Source: Rattus norvegicus (lineage: Eukaryota > Chordata > Mammalia > Rodentia > Muridae). From it: a stretch of DNA of 64,000 nucleotides. This document shows positions 24,301-36,300 of the stretch, piece by piece. A program made the translations under genes and the position numbers. Below the pieces are notes generated by a model, which searched no databases, was not told the DNA's origin, and saw only the letters and a list, made by a program, of their open reading frames with translations. The stretch covers positions 87,510,359 through 87,574,358 of the forward strand of contig NC_086026.1 of NCBI RefSeq assembly GCF_036323735.1. Reading direction: 5' to 3'. Position 1 is the first letter of the stretch, and each line of letters begins with the position of its first letter.

Positions 24301-27300
24301 TCTGTGGGCTATATTGAAAAGAAGCTCCTGACCCAACATGAGGGACACTATTCCTTTTCCAGGCCCCCAGTTCTCACATTCAAAGTCTTTGTAAGGATAG
24401 ACAAAGACCGACTGACTGCCTTGTTCTTTGGCTTATTTGAGGCGGGGACTGTCATTTGTTCCTTCCTTCATTCATTTGCCTGTTTGCTTACTTATGGCAG
24501 GGTCTGTCTCTGAAGCCTTGGCCATCCTGGAACTCACTATATAGACTATATCAAACTCATAAACATCCTCCTGCCTGACTCTCTAGTACTGGGCTTAACG
24601 AGCATTATTATGTGTTTAAAAAGAAAATTCTGAGCTGCTGATGGATCATGACAATTATAAAAGCTACCCAGGAACCCCTCATGGAAAAGGCTAGCACAGG
24701 AAGTCCTCCTGTCCTGACTAAGGGTTCAAAGCAGGCATCAGGACAGATGTCAGTCACAGCACTGCCAGACAATTCACAGTCATACTAACATATGAAATAA
24801 GTGAATCTTGGTTTCATAATTTATCGAAGCTTATCTAAAGTGTTGCTGTAACTTATAATCAGTTTCAAAAATCTGAGAGGATTTTTCCCCTTTCTTTGTG
24901 CTGTTAAATTGTGTTAAATGAGGACCAGTCATGCAAGCGTTCGGTGGCCATAAGGTATGCATTAGGTAGAGCTTTGGAATTGGGGAGCTGAAGCAGGGGA
25001 AGAGTTGAGGCTCCCGTAGAAACCGAAACCCAAGTTCTTAAGTTTGACTAAAATCATTGGAGTTTTCATGAGAAATGTTAGAATTAGTCAGACTATGGCT
25101 GCCCAAGAACACCTGGGTTAACAGTAGGTAAGCAGGATGGGCCCCCACACAGAGCAAAGGAAATGCCGCTTACAGTCCTCTTTCAGGAGAGCCTTGGGGT
25201 GGCATGTCACATGTGCCGCGAGGCTGTCCTGGAGTTCTAGTTTGAGGCAGGATTCTGATCCATTCCTTTGGATGTGCTCACATTCTAATGTGGCAGTTCT
25301 TGGATGACCTTTTCTTTTGTTTGGTTATTTTAGTACTCTAACAAGAAACATCCGGCATCGGAGAGGAGAAAAGGTTGTCATCAATGTGCCAAGTACGTCT
25401 GTTGGGGGTGGGAGAGCTGGGGGACAGCATGTCCAACTGTCATCCTTGATTCTCACTCAACTCTTCTTCTTTGAATTAATAATACAGTATTCAAGGACAA
25501 GAACACACCATCTCCGTTTGTAGAAACATTTCCTGAGGATGAGGAGGCATCAAAGGCCTCTAAGCCAGACCACATCTACATGGATGCCATGGGATTTGGG
25601 ATGGGCAACTGCTGTCTTCAGGTATTGCCTCCATTGCACAGTGAGGCTGTGTCCTCTTCCTTACGCGCATCCTGTTTAAAGTCACCTTCTAACCTGACTC
25701 AGAGGATAGCATGCCTCTGGAAAGTGATGTTGCTTTAGTGAAGTCTTTTGTAGCTGTCTTTTTACTAAGAGTTCACAGTTCACCACAAACGTGTGTGGTT
25801 GTTACTAAACATAGTATCTGCTGAGAAAGTATTCCTGAGCACCCTTTCTAGATGCCTGATTTTTACTGCCATCTAGTGACAGCCTTTGAAGATGTTAGAC
25901 AAGGATCAGATCTCTATTTCTGAAAATGACCTCTAGTGGGAGAATCCAATGACTTTATGATCTGAGGGGAAAGGTGGTTTGGCATTTAAATTTTTATTCT
26001 TGTGCAAAGCTACTTCAGGGTTTAAAAGGAATAAATATTTAACAGCCTTTGCCTTGCTTGCCCCTGGCTAAGTTACACAGGAGGTACAATAGTTTTTCTC
26101 TGTTCATGTAACTAAAACTTTGGTTGGGCCTAATCAAATAACTGACGGCCTCTGGCAGTGATGGTGCCAGGCTGCCTGAGGAGTGGAAGGAGTGCAGAGC
26201 TCCCACCGCACAGCCCGTGGTTGACTCTGCCCCTGCTGCCTCCTGCTTTGCTGGCTCAGTTTGTTACACTGACAGTAGCCTCAGCACAAAGGGCACAGAA
26301 CTCAGCATTCTTTCTCAGGGCTGCAGCTGTACACACAGTTGTCACATAAGCCTCCTGACTGTTATTTTTAAAACTACAGATAATTCAGATTTAATACCCA
26401 AGTCAGACTTTCCCATGGCGTATGTTTCCTTAGCTTATTTAAGTAGGATCGGATGTGTGGCCTCCAAAGAGAAGCCAGAATGTTCCCTTAGGACGGTCAC
26501 GCATCATTTAAAACGAGGCTGACTTTTGACTGTGTTACCTGCTTTCTTATCTTAAATACATACATTTCTGGAATGAACCATTAAGCTGTAGCATTTAAAA
26601 TACATGGCTTCAGTATTCTGGGAGTATTCTGGGAACCCAGTCCTTCCTTGGCTTAATATTGAACCAGGGACTATCAGGTTTGCACAGAGCGACAGTCTGT
26701 CTTCAGATACTTGGTTTATGCAAATAAGTGAGTCCTATTGGTGGGGACAAACATTAAGGTGTGAGTTTTCTACTCCCCCAACATATCCAGTTGCAGTATT
26801 CCTCTTCAGAAGGTTGAAGTGACAGATAATTAAGACGTATGCTAAATGAGATGAACTCACAAGTAGCTACAAAAGTCCCTGCCTTATATCTTCTGACGGG
26901 ACCTGAAGGAACTTTTATTATAGAAAAGCACAAAAAAACTTTTTAGGTAATGGCAGACTTAACTAGACAAAAGGAAACTCCTCCAAGTTTGTTAGTTTGC
27001 TGAGTGCTGTAGTGCTCGCCTGCGACCCAAGTGCTACACATGGAGCCTGGGCTGCATAGCCAGACCATCTCAAAGAAGGATAAATCCTCACTCTTCAGGG
27101 TTTTTGAGAGGCATTTAATAAATAGAAAAGTCATAGCCTGCTATGGGTTTTTTTTTCTTCTTCTTTCTACTTAAGAAAATTATGTGGTTTCAAAACCGGA
27201 TTCTAGGTAAATTTCAGATTTGGTTGCTAATGTCCATGTTTTCATAGTTCCTTCTTTGCCTCTGTCAATGTCATAATGACACTTCCTCCTCTGTGATCTC

Positions 27301-30300
27301 TTCAGAGGGCAACAAAAGCTAGAGCTTCCATGGTTATGCCTTTCTGAAGGGGTCAGAGATCCTGGGTTTTGCTTTCCCCCCCAAAGTGTTCTTTTTGACT
27401 CGATGCACACAGTGTTTCAGCTGTAGAGCCAGAGGGTAGTTATGAAATTTACTTACGATAGCTATTGTTAAACAGAACTTTGAAATCCCAGTCTCTCCTT
27501 TTAGATTTTTCTAAAGATGGGTTTTCCGGAATGTACCTACGAATCCTCTGCTCTGTCCCAAGCTACCTAAAGAAACGCTACCTAATGAAGACAAGAAAAG
27601 TCTTCATTACAGTATGTGTGTAAAACTAAAGATAATAGTGCACAGTAACAGACCCAAGAGCCACGGGAAAGAAGCAGATCTCCTAAGAAACATGTCCAAC
27701 AGACTCTGTCCATCACAACACCCGGAAACACTTGACTCTTTTACATCTCAAAGGTTTTCAAAGTCCCTCAACGTAGCTCTCTCCTTGTTCCCCTCTTTGT
27801 CATCCTCTTTCCTTCATGACCTTCCGTCAGTTTAGTAAGTGGGTGACAAGCACTTCCACACATTCTTGGGACAGAAAATCCTGGACAGAGTCCTGGTGAT
27901 AGGTGATAGGACTCTGCTTTACCAAGTTCCTTCCCACACTGAATCCTTACTGCACATAAAGTGTGTATACCTGCCTGTGTAGACCAGAGGCCAACCTCAG
28001 CTGCCATTCCTCAAGCACTAGCAGCCAGGGTCACTCATTGGCCTGGAGCTAATAAGCCCTAGGAATCTGCCAGTCTTTGCCTCCCCAGCTCCAAGACTAT
28101 AAACACATGTTACCACTCCCAGCTATGGTGGGGGTTCTAGGGATCAAAGTCTGGTCCCAGTGCTAACAAGGTAAACGCTTTCCCTTCGCACTCTCTCCCT
28201 GGCCTCACACATTGTTTTGAGTCTCATGTCATGGAGGGATGCCTTGCTTTACTTGTCAGTGGCCTTATCTCCAGCTCTCTTCAGTTCTTACCGTAACCTT
28301 TGGAACTTTTGTCCTTAATGGCTGCAATAGCTTCACACTGTCTTAATCTGTAGCGGCCGGTGATTGCCATTACTTAATGTGCTGCTCACTTCAGCATGAA
28401 CATGGAAACTACAGTAGGATCAGCAGGTGTGTCCCCCATGGAGCTTGTCTGATGGTACAAGGGACAGCTGAGGTACAGTCAGGCCGCTGGACCTAAGAGT
28501 CAGCAGTAACACCGAGATTCCTATCAGTGCTTTCTTCAGCCTCTATTACTTCACGGTTTAGGGACATCAGTTATCATTTCCTGCATCAGGACCAAACTCA
28601 AACTGTCATCACTGAATGGCCGTAATAAGGAAGTTAAAACTTTTCAGTCTGTGTGTATAGCAGTTGTGCTATTTTTAAAGCACTCCTTGACCATCACTGC
28701 CACTGTTCCCTGTGAGGGAGCGCAAGACTCTGTTTCTTTAGGGTTGTTACTTTAGAGGATGTGCTAACCAGTGTGGTTCTCCTATCATTTTCTGGTGCCT
28801 ACTTGCCCCTGTGAGGAGGCTTCCTAGGTAATCTTCCTGAATTTGAGACGTTGTCAGAACATATACTCTTAGCACCGACTTTTCCCTCTGAAGTCCAGAG
28901 CCTTGGAAACCCAGCTGCTTCCAGGACTTTTCCTTCCCCTAACATCCTTTAACCTGCATATCACAGCACCCGTGTCCTGTACCTCTCATGCTCCAGCCTC
29001 CTCTTCTTTATGCCCTAGGAACACCCGCCAAGAATCTAGTCATGCTCTGTCCACGGGTCCCCAGCCCACCTGCTTCACCTCTGGCACAGCCCTTCTGCTG
29101 GCCCTGAGCTTTCTCCTTCTCAGACCAGAGATTTCACGATAGTGCCTTCTGGCCTTACTGCCTTCCACATCCCCAACAACCTCACCCACCAGTGCTTGGA
29201 AATACACCAAACACACCCCTCCAGTGTACTTAGAAAGCTGCCTGTAATATCACCAAACCCTTCTTTCTGCCAAAATGCATGAAGCCCTCCACTATTGGAA
29301 GCCAACAAGGGGCCAAAGCTGTGCTGCCTGGCCTGAGTCTCGCCTCTCTTTCCTGGCTAGACAGTGGTTTGGCTTACACTGATGTGTAAGAGTTGTCCTT
29401 ACGCAGTGGGACATGATTACATAACACCCAAGGTAACTTGTAAGCCAAGGTCGTACCCGAAGCCTTCCCATCTGGGCCAGATAATGACTTTATGATGTTT
29501 TAACAATTTCTGTTCTCATCAGGTGACATTCCAAGCCTGCAGTATATCTGAGGCAAGATACCTTTATGACCAGTTGGCCACTATCTGCCCAATTGTTGTA
29601 AGTAGAAAGTATGTCCTTCTTTAAATACATCTTTGTAGAAAATAAGACCACGTCCTCATGCTACAGAATGGATGGCTTTAATGAGTACAGGATGTGGAGT
29701 TCTTTCTCGTACATTCTATTTACAAAACAGTAGCTGGTAGTACACACAGTGGAACATCAAGGATGATGGGTGGGTGTACCCTTCTCTGTGTTCGCCACAC
29801 TTCCACTCTGCATTTGCTGTCTTGTGCTTTCAGATGGCTTTGAGTGCTGCATCGCCATTTTACCGAGGCTACGTGTCAGACATTGATTGTCGCTGGGGAG
29901 TGATTTCTGCATCTGTAGATGATAGAACACGGGAGGAGAGAGGACTGGAGGTACGAGTGACTTTTTTTTTTTTTAAAAGCTTAATAGATCTTAATAGCTT
30001 CTTTTAAAAATACTGCCCATTTTGTGTTGTAGCAGTCACACCGACAGCTGTTTTACCAAGTGCTCTGGCCACCACTTTACATCTGATAGTTTCTGCTAGA
30101 AAGTTGGGTGATTTTCCATTTGAAGGCCTTAGGCTTTGCCCTGTAAGGTCAGGTTAGCATTACTAACGTTTCTTGTCATACTGAACTGTAGTAATGCGTC
30201 CTTTCAACTCGGAGCTCTAGGGACATGTGTCACCACCCACCTCCGAGAGCCAGGTATCTAGGTTTATCCTAGGAAAGACTCTTCAGGACAAGCACCTGGT

Positions 30301-33300
30301 TGGACATCACTGTTTTTAGTGGCTTCCACTGAGGGTATTTCTGCTCTGGCCCTTTCATAATTATTCACTAATTGTTGAACATATTCTATAATTTTGTTGT
30401 GTATGGAAGAGAGAGGGTTGGGGAGGGCACACAGGCCTCAGCTTAGAGGTCAGAGAGCAGCATTATAAGTCTGTTCTCTCCACTCTGACTTCCCAGAATT
30501 GAATGTAGGGTCCGAGGCAAGTGTGCTTCTGAACAGTTCATAGCTGGCTGTTAATTTCAGGTCATTTCTTCTGTTTTAGCCCCTGAAGAACAATCGCTTT
30601 AAAATCAGTAAGTCTCGGTATGACTCAATAGATAGCTACCTGTCCAAGTGTGGAGAGAAGTACAATGACATCGACCTGACCATCGACACGGAGATCTACG
30701 AGCAGCTCTTAGAGGAAGGTGAGCAGCGTACCCCACGCCTGCCTTGTTCATATGTGCACCTTTGTTCTTCAAAGCACTCTGAACTTTTTGCTGACTCCTG
30801 GTCTGGTTTCTGTTTTTAGTGTGAAGTCTCTAACTTTTCTTATGAGGCTGCTTGTTCCTAAAGTTTCAAGTTCCAAATCCTTGTGAGATCTTCTTGACTT
30901 TTAGCAAAAGGAACTTGTTGGAGCTCTGTATCTAGGTCCACACCAGTGCCCAGAAGGCATTGTGTGAGGAGTGAGTAAACTCCGAGTCTTCCCCAGTGTC
31001 CATAGGATAAAACCCTGGGCAAGGTGAGAGCACTGAACCACCCAGCCATTCCTAAGCTTCTAGACCCTTTCTTCAGTCTGTGGACTTAGAAATCCTACAT
31101 GGTGCTTTGCCCTTTGCAGTTAGTCCCCTGCGGTCTGTCTTTGCAGGCATCGATCACCTTCTGGCACAGCACGTTGCTCATCTCTTTATTAGAGACCCAC
31201 TGACCCTTTTTGAAGAGAAAATTCATCTGGATGATGCCAACGAGTCTGACCATTTTGAGGTATCTCCCATTCGAATGTATTTCACTGCATAAACTAAAGG
31301 AAGTTTGTTTCTGTGCCTGTGAGGATTAGTGACAGGAAAATGTCTTCCATTACCTAGTACAATACAGAGCTAAGAAAAACTAAAGGAATAAAGTGATTCC
31401 ATGGCTTCCTAGTTACTTCTCAGTTCTGTGAAACTAAATACCAGCAGCACAGAAACTTGTTGGAGCTCTGCAGTAAGTGTTGCAGACATATCCTGACTTC
31501 CAGGAAACACTGTCTTCTCACAGGTCACATTCGCAAAGCATTTAAGTTGTTAACTTTTTTTATATTTGTAAATTGGGAAGTTTTAAGTGTGGCTCGACAG
31601 TGAACAGTCTTTGTCCCCCATTAAATACATGTAACCTAAATGTGTCCTAAATGTGTAGAAAGTTGGTTTCATCCTCTTTCTTTTTGCTGTTATAGAATAT
31701 TCAGTCCACAAACTGGCAGACAATGAGGTTTAAGCCTCCTCCTCCAAACTCAGATATTGGATGGAGAGTAGAGTTCCGACCAATGGAGGTGAGACACATG
31801 CTTCAGCTCAGAAGCTCCCTTCCGGCTGCTCCCCACCCTTCCAGTGCTCTTCTCAGAGGGCTCTGCGTTTATTCGAAAGCAATAGGAATCCAAACTTGCC
31901 CACGAATAGCATCTACAAAGCCCTTGGGAGCTGGTACCAGCGCGTGGACCTGGATAGAGGACTTCCAGCCTCAAATGGGGAAGAGGAAGAAAGTGCTGGG
32001 GAATAATCCAGTCTGAGGGGCTAGTGAGGGGCGGCTTGGGCAGCCAGGTGATCCCCAACACGTCTGCTCTTCATCTACAGGTACAGTTGACAGACTTTGA
32101 GAACTCTGCCTATGTGGTATTTGTGGTACTGCTGACCAGGGTGATCCTCTCATACAAACTAGACTTCCTCATTCCACTGTCCAAGGTAAAGATGAGTCTG
32201 CTCATACCCATGAACGTAGACAAAGTAAATGCAGTTACTTGTTTGAATTCACTCTCCAGTTTTAACCTATCTTTATATAGAGTTCTTTACTCATCAGGAT
32301 AAATTGTCTCTACTTGGACTCTGATTTTCCTGGCAAGCCTAAATCTAAGCTTTGTAAAATAATGGTGAGGCAATCCCACAAACTGGAGCTATCTCCCTGA
32401 TATTCCCATTGGTCCACAATGTCAAAATTAGGACTCCTGGTAGGCCTGCCGGTAGAATTCAGGGGAAGGTTTCAGTGCAACCAAACTTCACATGTTTGTG
32501 GAGGATGTGATGGCATGGATTACCAAATTAAGAGTTTCACATCCCCACCCTCATGAAGACCAGAGAAGAGGCTTTCTGGAGGAAGTTGGCCAGCCAAGCT
32601 TCTGAGCATCTCCTTGCTCAGGTCACAAAGCTGTGTAATCTGGAGAAGCCCAAAAGTTGGTGAATGCCAGGAACTTTTGGGCAGATCTTCCTCTTGACAT
32701 AATGATGGGTAGGAGAGCTTGCTAATGGATGAGGGCTCTGCTGCTGTGCAGCCCTGACAGGGAGTAAGGCTGTCAGTTGTGCAGCCCTGACAGGGAGTAA
32801 GGCTCTGCTGCTGTGCAGCCCTGACAGGGAGTAAGGCTGTCAGTTGTGCAGCCCTGACAGGGAGTAAGGCGGTCATAGCAAACCTGGAAGGGATTCTAGA
32901 GGCTTCTGACGTCTGTAGGTGTGGAAGTCCATGTGAGCTACACATCCACACTTCTGCTTGTGAATTTGAGGACATGTCCCCAAAACTGACAGAAAAATTA
33001 AGGAAAAGTATCCCTAACTGAAGAGTCCTCACCTAGACAGTCCTCTGAAGCCATTAACTCCAGAACCCAAACTAGGAATTTTATCTCAGCAGAAATGTTC
33101 TGGACAGGGCAGACTCTGGTAAGGACACCTGCAGGGCGTGGGATGTGCTTCTTTACTGAATTTAATGCTAGAGAGATGGAAAGAGCACTGTTTGAGTCCC
33201 CTTCCCAGCCAAGTGATTTCTGTATTTTGTATGATTTAGTGCCTGTCCTAGTTTGCTTCCTGTGACTGTGATGAACACTGAACTTGAGGGAGAGAACAGT

Positions 33301-36300
33301 TGTCCTCTGACTACCACATGCATATCATGTAGCATACGTATGGCCCACCCTCCACACATACTAAATAAGTATGTAAGTGATTTGAATTAGAAGTAAAACA
33401 TCTGGGAGTAAAGCTCCCGGCAGAGTCCTTCCTTTTCTCATTTGTCAGTAATTCTGACCATAACGAAGAATAAGACAAGCACACAAAACTGTTAGTCATC
33501 AGTGTCAACGTACAACAGTGCACCTAAGATCTCTAGCACTTGGGAAGCTGAGGCAGGAGGATCACAAGTTCAAAGCCACTTTGACTTCATAAGCAAGAAC
33601 CTGTGTCAAGCATAAAAAGTAAATAAGGAAACCATATGAAAAGAGCATTTGTCAATTCTAAAGGACCGTCTCCAGAGTAAGCAAACAAAGAGAGCAAATG
33701 TCTCAGTGTTGTAAAAGGTCAGTGAGGACATCCAGCCACAGGGGAGGCAGTAAGGACAAATACAGGCATGGAGAGATGACTGTGCAGGTAAAGGCACTTG
33801 CCTCCAAGCCCAGTGACCTCAGGTAGATTCCAGGACCCATGTAGGAGAGAGAGCTGATGCCCACACAAGTTGTCTTCTGACACAAACACACAAAGATAAA
33901 CAGAAGTATAAAAATCTTTATGAAGGGGGTTGGGGATTTGGCTCAGTGGTAGAGCGCTTGCCTAGCAAGCACAAGGCCCTGAGTTCGGTCCCCAGCTCTG
34001 AAAAAAAAAGAAAAAAGAAAAAAAATTCTTTATGAAGAAATAGGTAATATCCGATTGTAACATTCTGGTATGTGTCGCTTTTGTACGACATTCTGAAAAC
34101 AAGGACAAATGTTGAAAATGAGGGGTAACAATGGCGTTTAAAAATGATAACAGAAATGACCAAGTGCCACACAAAATAGAGTGTGAGGTAGGCAGTCAGG
34201 TGGCTGAAGACAGCAGTGCAGACTGCTCGTCCAAGGTGTGCGGCAATGGCCCTGGCTGTCTACAGTGTTAGAGGCATTTACTGTGGTGGGTAGTAATGCA
34301 TGAGATAGGAAACTGAATCCTGAGCTGTTTATTCTGTGCTCAGGTTGCTTATGGTCTCGGTGCTTCCTTCCACATAGAGAATAGGGCCCTAGGGGTCCCT
34401 AACAGGTGAGCTGCTAAGGCTGAAGAGCTGCAGGGAATCAAATGATGTGTTAACAAGTATAATTGAGTAGGTTACATCAGATATGTCATGCCAAAGAACA
34501 TCTTTTGTTCACATGCCTTGAAGATTGAAAAAAATCAATTAAAAAAAATCACTTCTCAAAAATAGACATTATCTGAAATATATTCCCACCAAAAGTCAAC
34601 AAAATAATACTCAAGAAAAAAGTCCTCTATTTTTCTTTTAAGTTTGAAGTGTCTTTCCTAATAAATCTTGAAGTAAGCTGAAACTTAAATGACTTATGGG
34701 AAGGAAAATTAATGGTGTGAATGTTGCTGGAACAAAACGAGTAAAAACCAAGTGTAAGCCCAAGCGTTAGAGCTGCCCACAGCCGCAGTTGCATTCAGCC
34801 TGTTACTTGAGTATGTTCCTACAAGTGTCTAGACATTCACAAGGTCTCTCAGTATCCCTGTAAAGCATCAAGGAGTTACAACAGGGTTCTCTCCATAACC
34901 AGTGTGGAAGGAGGTTAAATAATCACAAACGACTTGTAACCAGGCTGGAGAGATGGCTCACTTGAGTTCTGCAGGTGGAGACAGGTGGACGGGACCCAGC
35001 CTTAGTGGCCAGCCAGTCCAGCAAAAACCAGGAGTTCCAAGTTCAGAGAGAGAGAGTGTGATTGAGGAAGGCACTCCATCAACCGTGGCCCACCCGGCCC
35101 TCCAGCTTGTGTTTGTATTATATACTGAGGTTGCACATGAACTAGTGTTAGAGAGAGCTGAAGAGGCCACTCACTTGTTAAGAGCAGTGACTAATCTTCC
35201 AGAGAGCCCAGGATCAGTTCCCAGTACCACAGGGCAGCTCACATGGGATCTGATGCCCTCTTCTACTCTCCAAGAGCACTGCACAAACATGGTGGACAGA
35301 TATACATGCAGACAAAACACCATACACATAAAATAAGGAAAAAAAAAGAGAGAAAGATAACATTATAGAAAAATTTAAAATGTATTGTAGAAATTGAGAA
35401 TTCATGGATGAGCTACCAGCTAGGCAAATGGCATTGGTGACTCTGCCCAAGGTGGGCTACCCAGTACTGCAGACCTAACAGTTTCCTGCCCCTTTGTTCA
35501 CCTAAGCAAGGCAGGCTAGGGAGAACACCGACTCTGAGACCAAGAGAGCCAGGATCTTCTGGTGTTTTCTGTTTGGTTTGGTTTGTAAAGTAAATTCCTG
35601 TTGTTTTGCACAGATACCATATGATGGGCACATGGTCTGTTTTTCCTGCTGTGAGGGGTGGGAGCGATGCAGGCACTGGCTGGTTTGATCTAAGACGTTC
35701 TGACTTGGTCCTGACTCCTCTTCTTCATTAGGTTGACGAGAACATGAAAGTGGCACAGGAGCGAGATGCCGTCTTACAGGGGATGTTTTATTTCAGGAAA
35801 GACATTTGCAAAGGTATCGTGTGTTCAGGGTTCTGGGGTCAGTTTATGCTGAACAAGCTGCTCACCTGTGCTCCCCTGGGTTGGCAGGTGGCAACGCCGT
35901 GGTGGATGGGTGTAGCAAGGCCCAGACCAGCTCCGAGCCATCTGCAGAGGAGTACACGCTCATGAGCATAGACACCATCATCAATGGGAAGGTAGGGCCT
36001 GACCGGGGCTCTGCACTGGGAACGCCAATGGCAGTGTTTATAACAACATGTTCTTGTAGGAAGGCGTGTTTCCTGGACTCATCCCCATTCTGAACTCCTA
36101 CCTTGAAAACATGGAAGTCGACGTGGACACCCGATGCAGTATTCTGAACTACCTGAAGCTAATTAAGAAGAGAGCATCTGGTACAGTAGTCATTTCCTTT
36201 CCTTTGTCTGACTCCTTGTCATGTTTGTTTCTGTGACAGCTCCACCTTCGCCATGCTCACTTTCTAATTCTGCAGTGGCCACACCTTACAGTCTTAGGAC

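Larger units (their letters stand above)
32186..35731 (+). other. Gclc: Gclc intron 12
   Basis: 3,546 bp, phase 0. It holds a 67-bp tandem duplication, B1, B4, ID and B3 SINEs. The 170-codon minus-strand open frame at 32520-33032 is produced by the tandem repeat and is not a gene. Confidence 0.95.

Noticed and set aside
32520..33032. 170-codon minus-strand open frame in intron 12
   Set aside because: Its middle is the 33/34-bp minisatellite read as a protein repeat. Tandem DNA repeats whose unit lacks stops readily produce this.
33926..34000. tRNA-Ala-like sequence
   Set aside because: The internal A and B boxes belong to an ID SINE with A-tail and target duplication, not to a functional tRNA gene. 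The same applies to the other ID copies.
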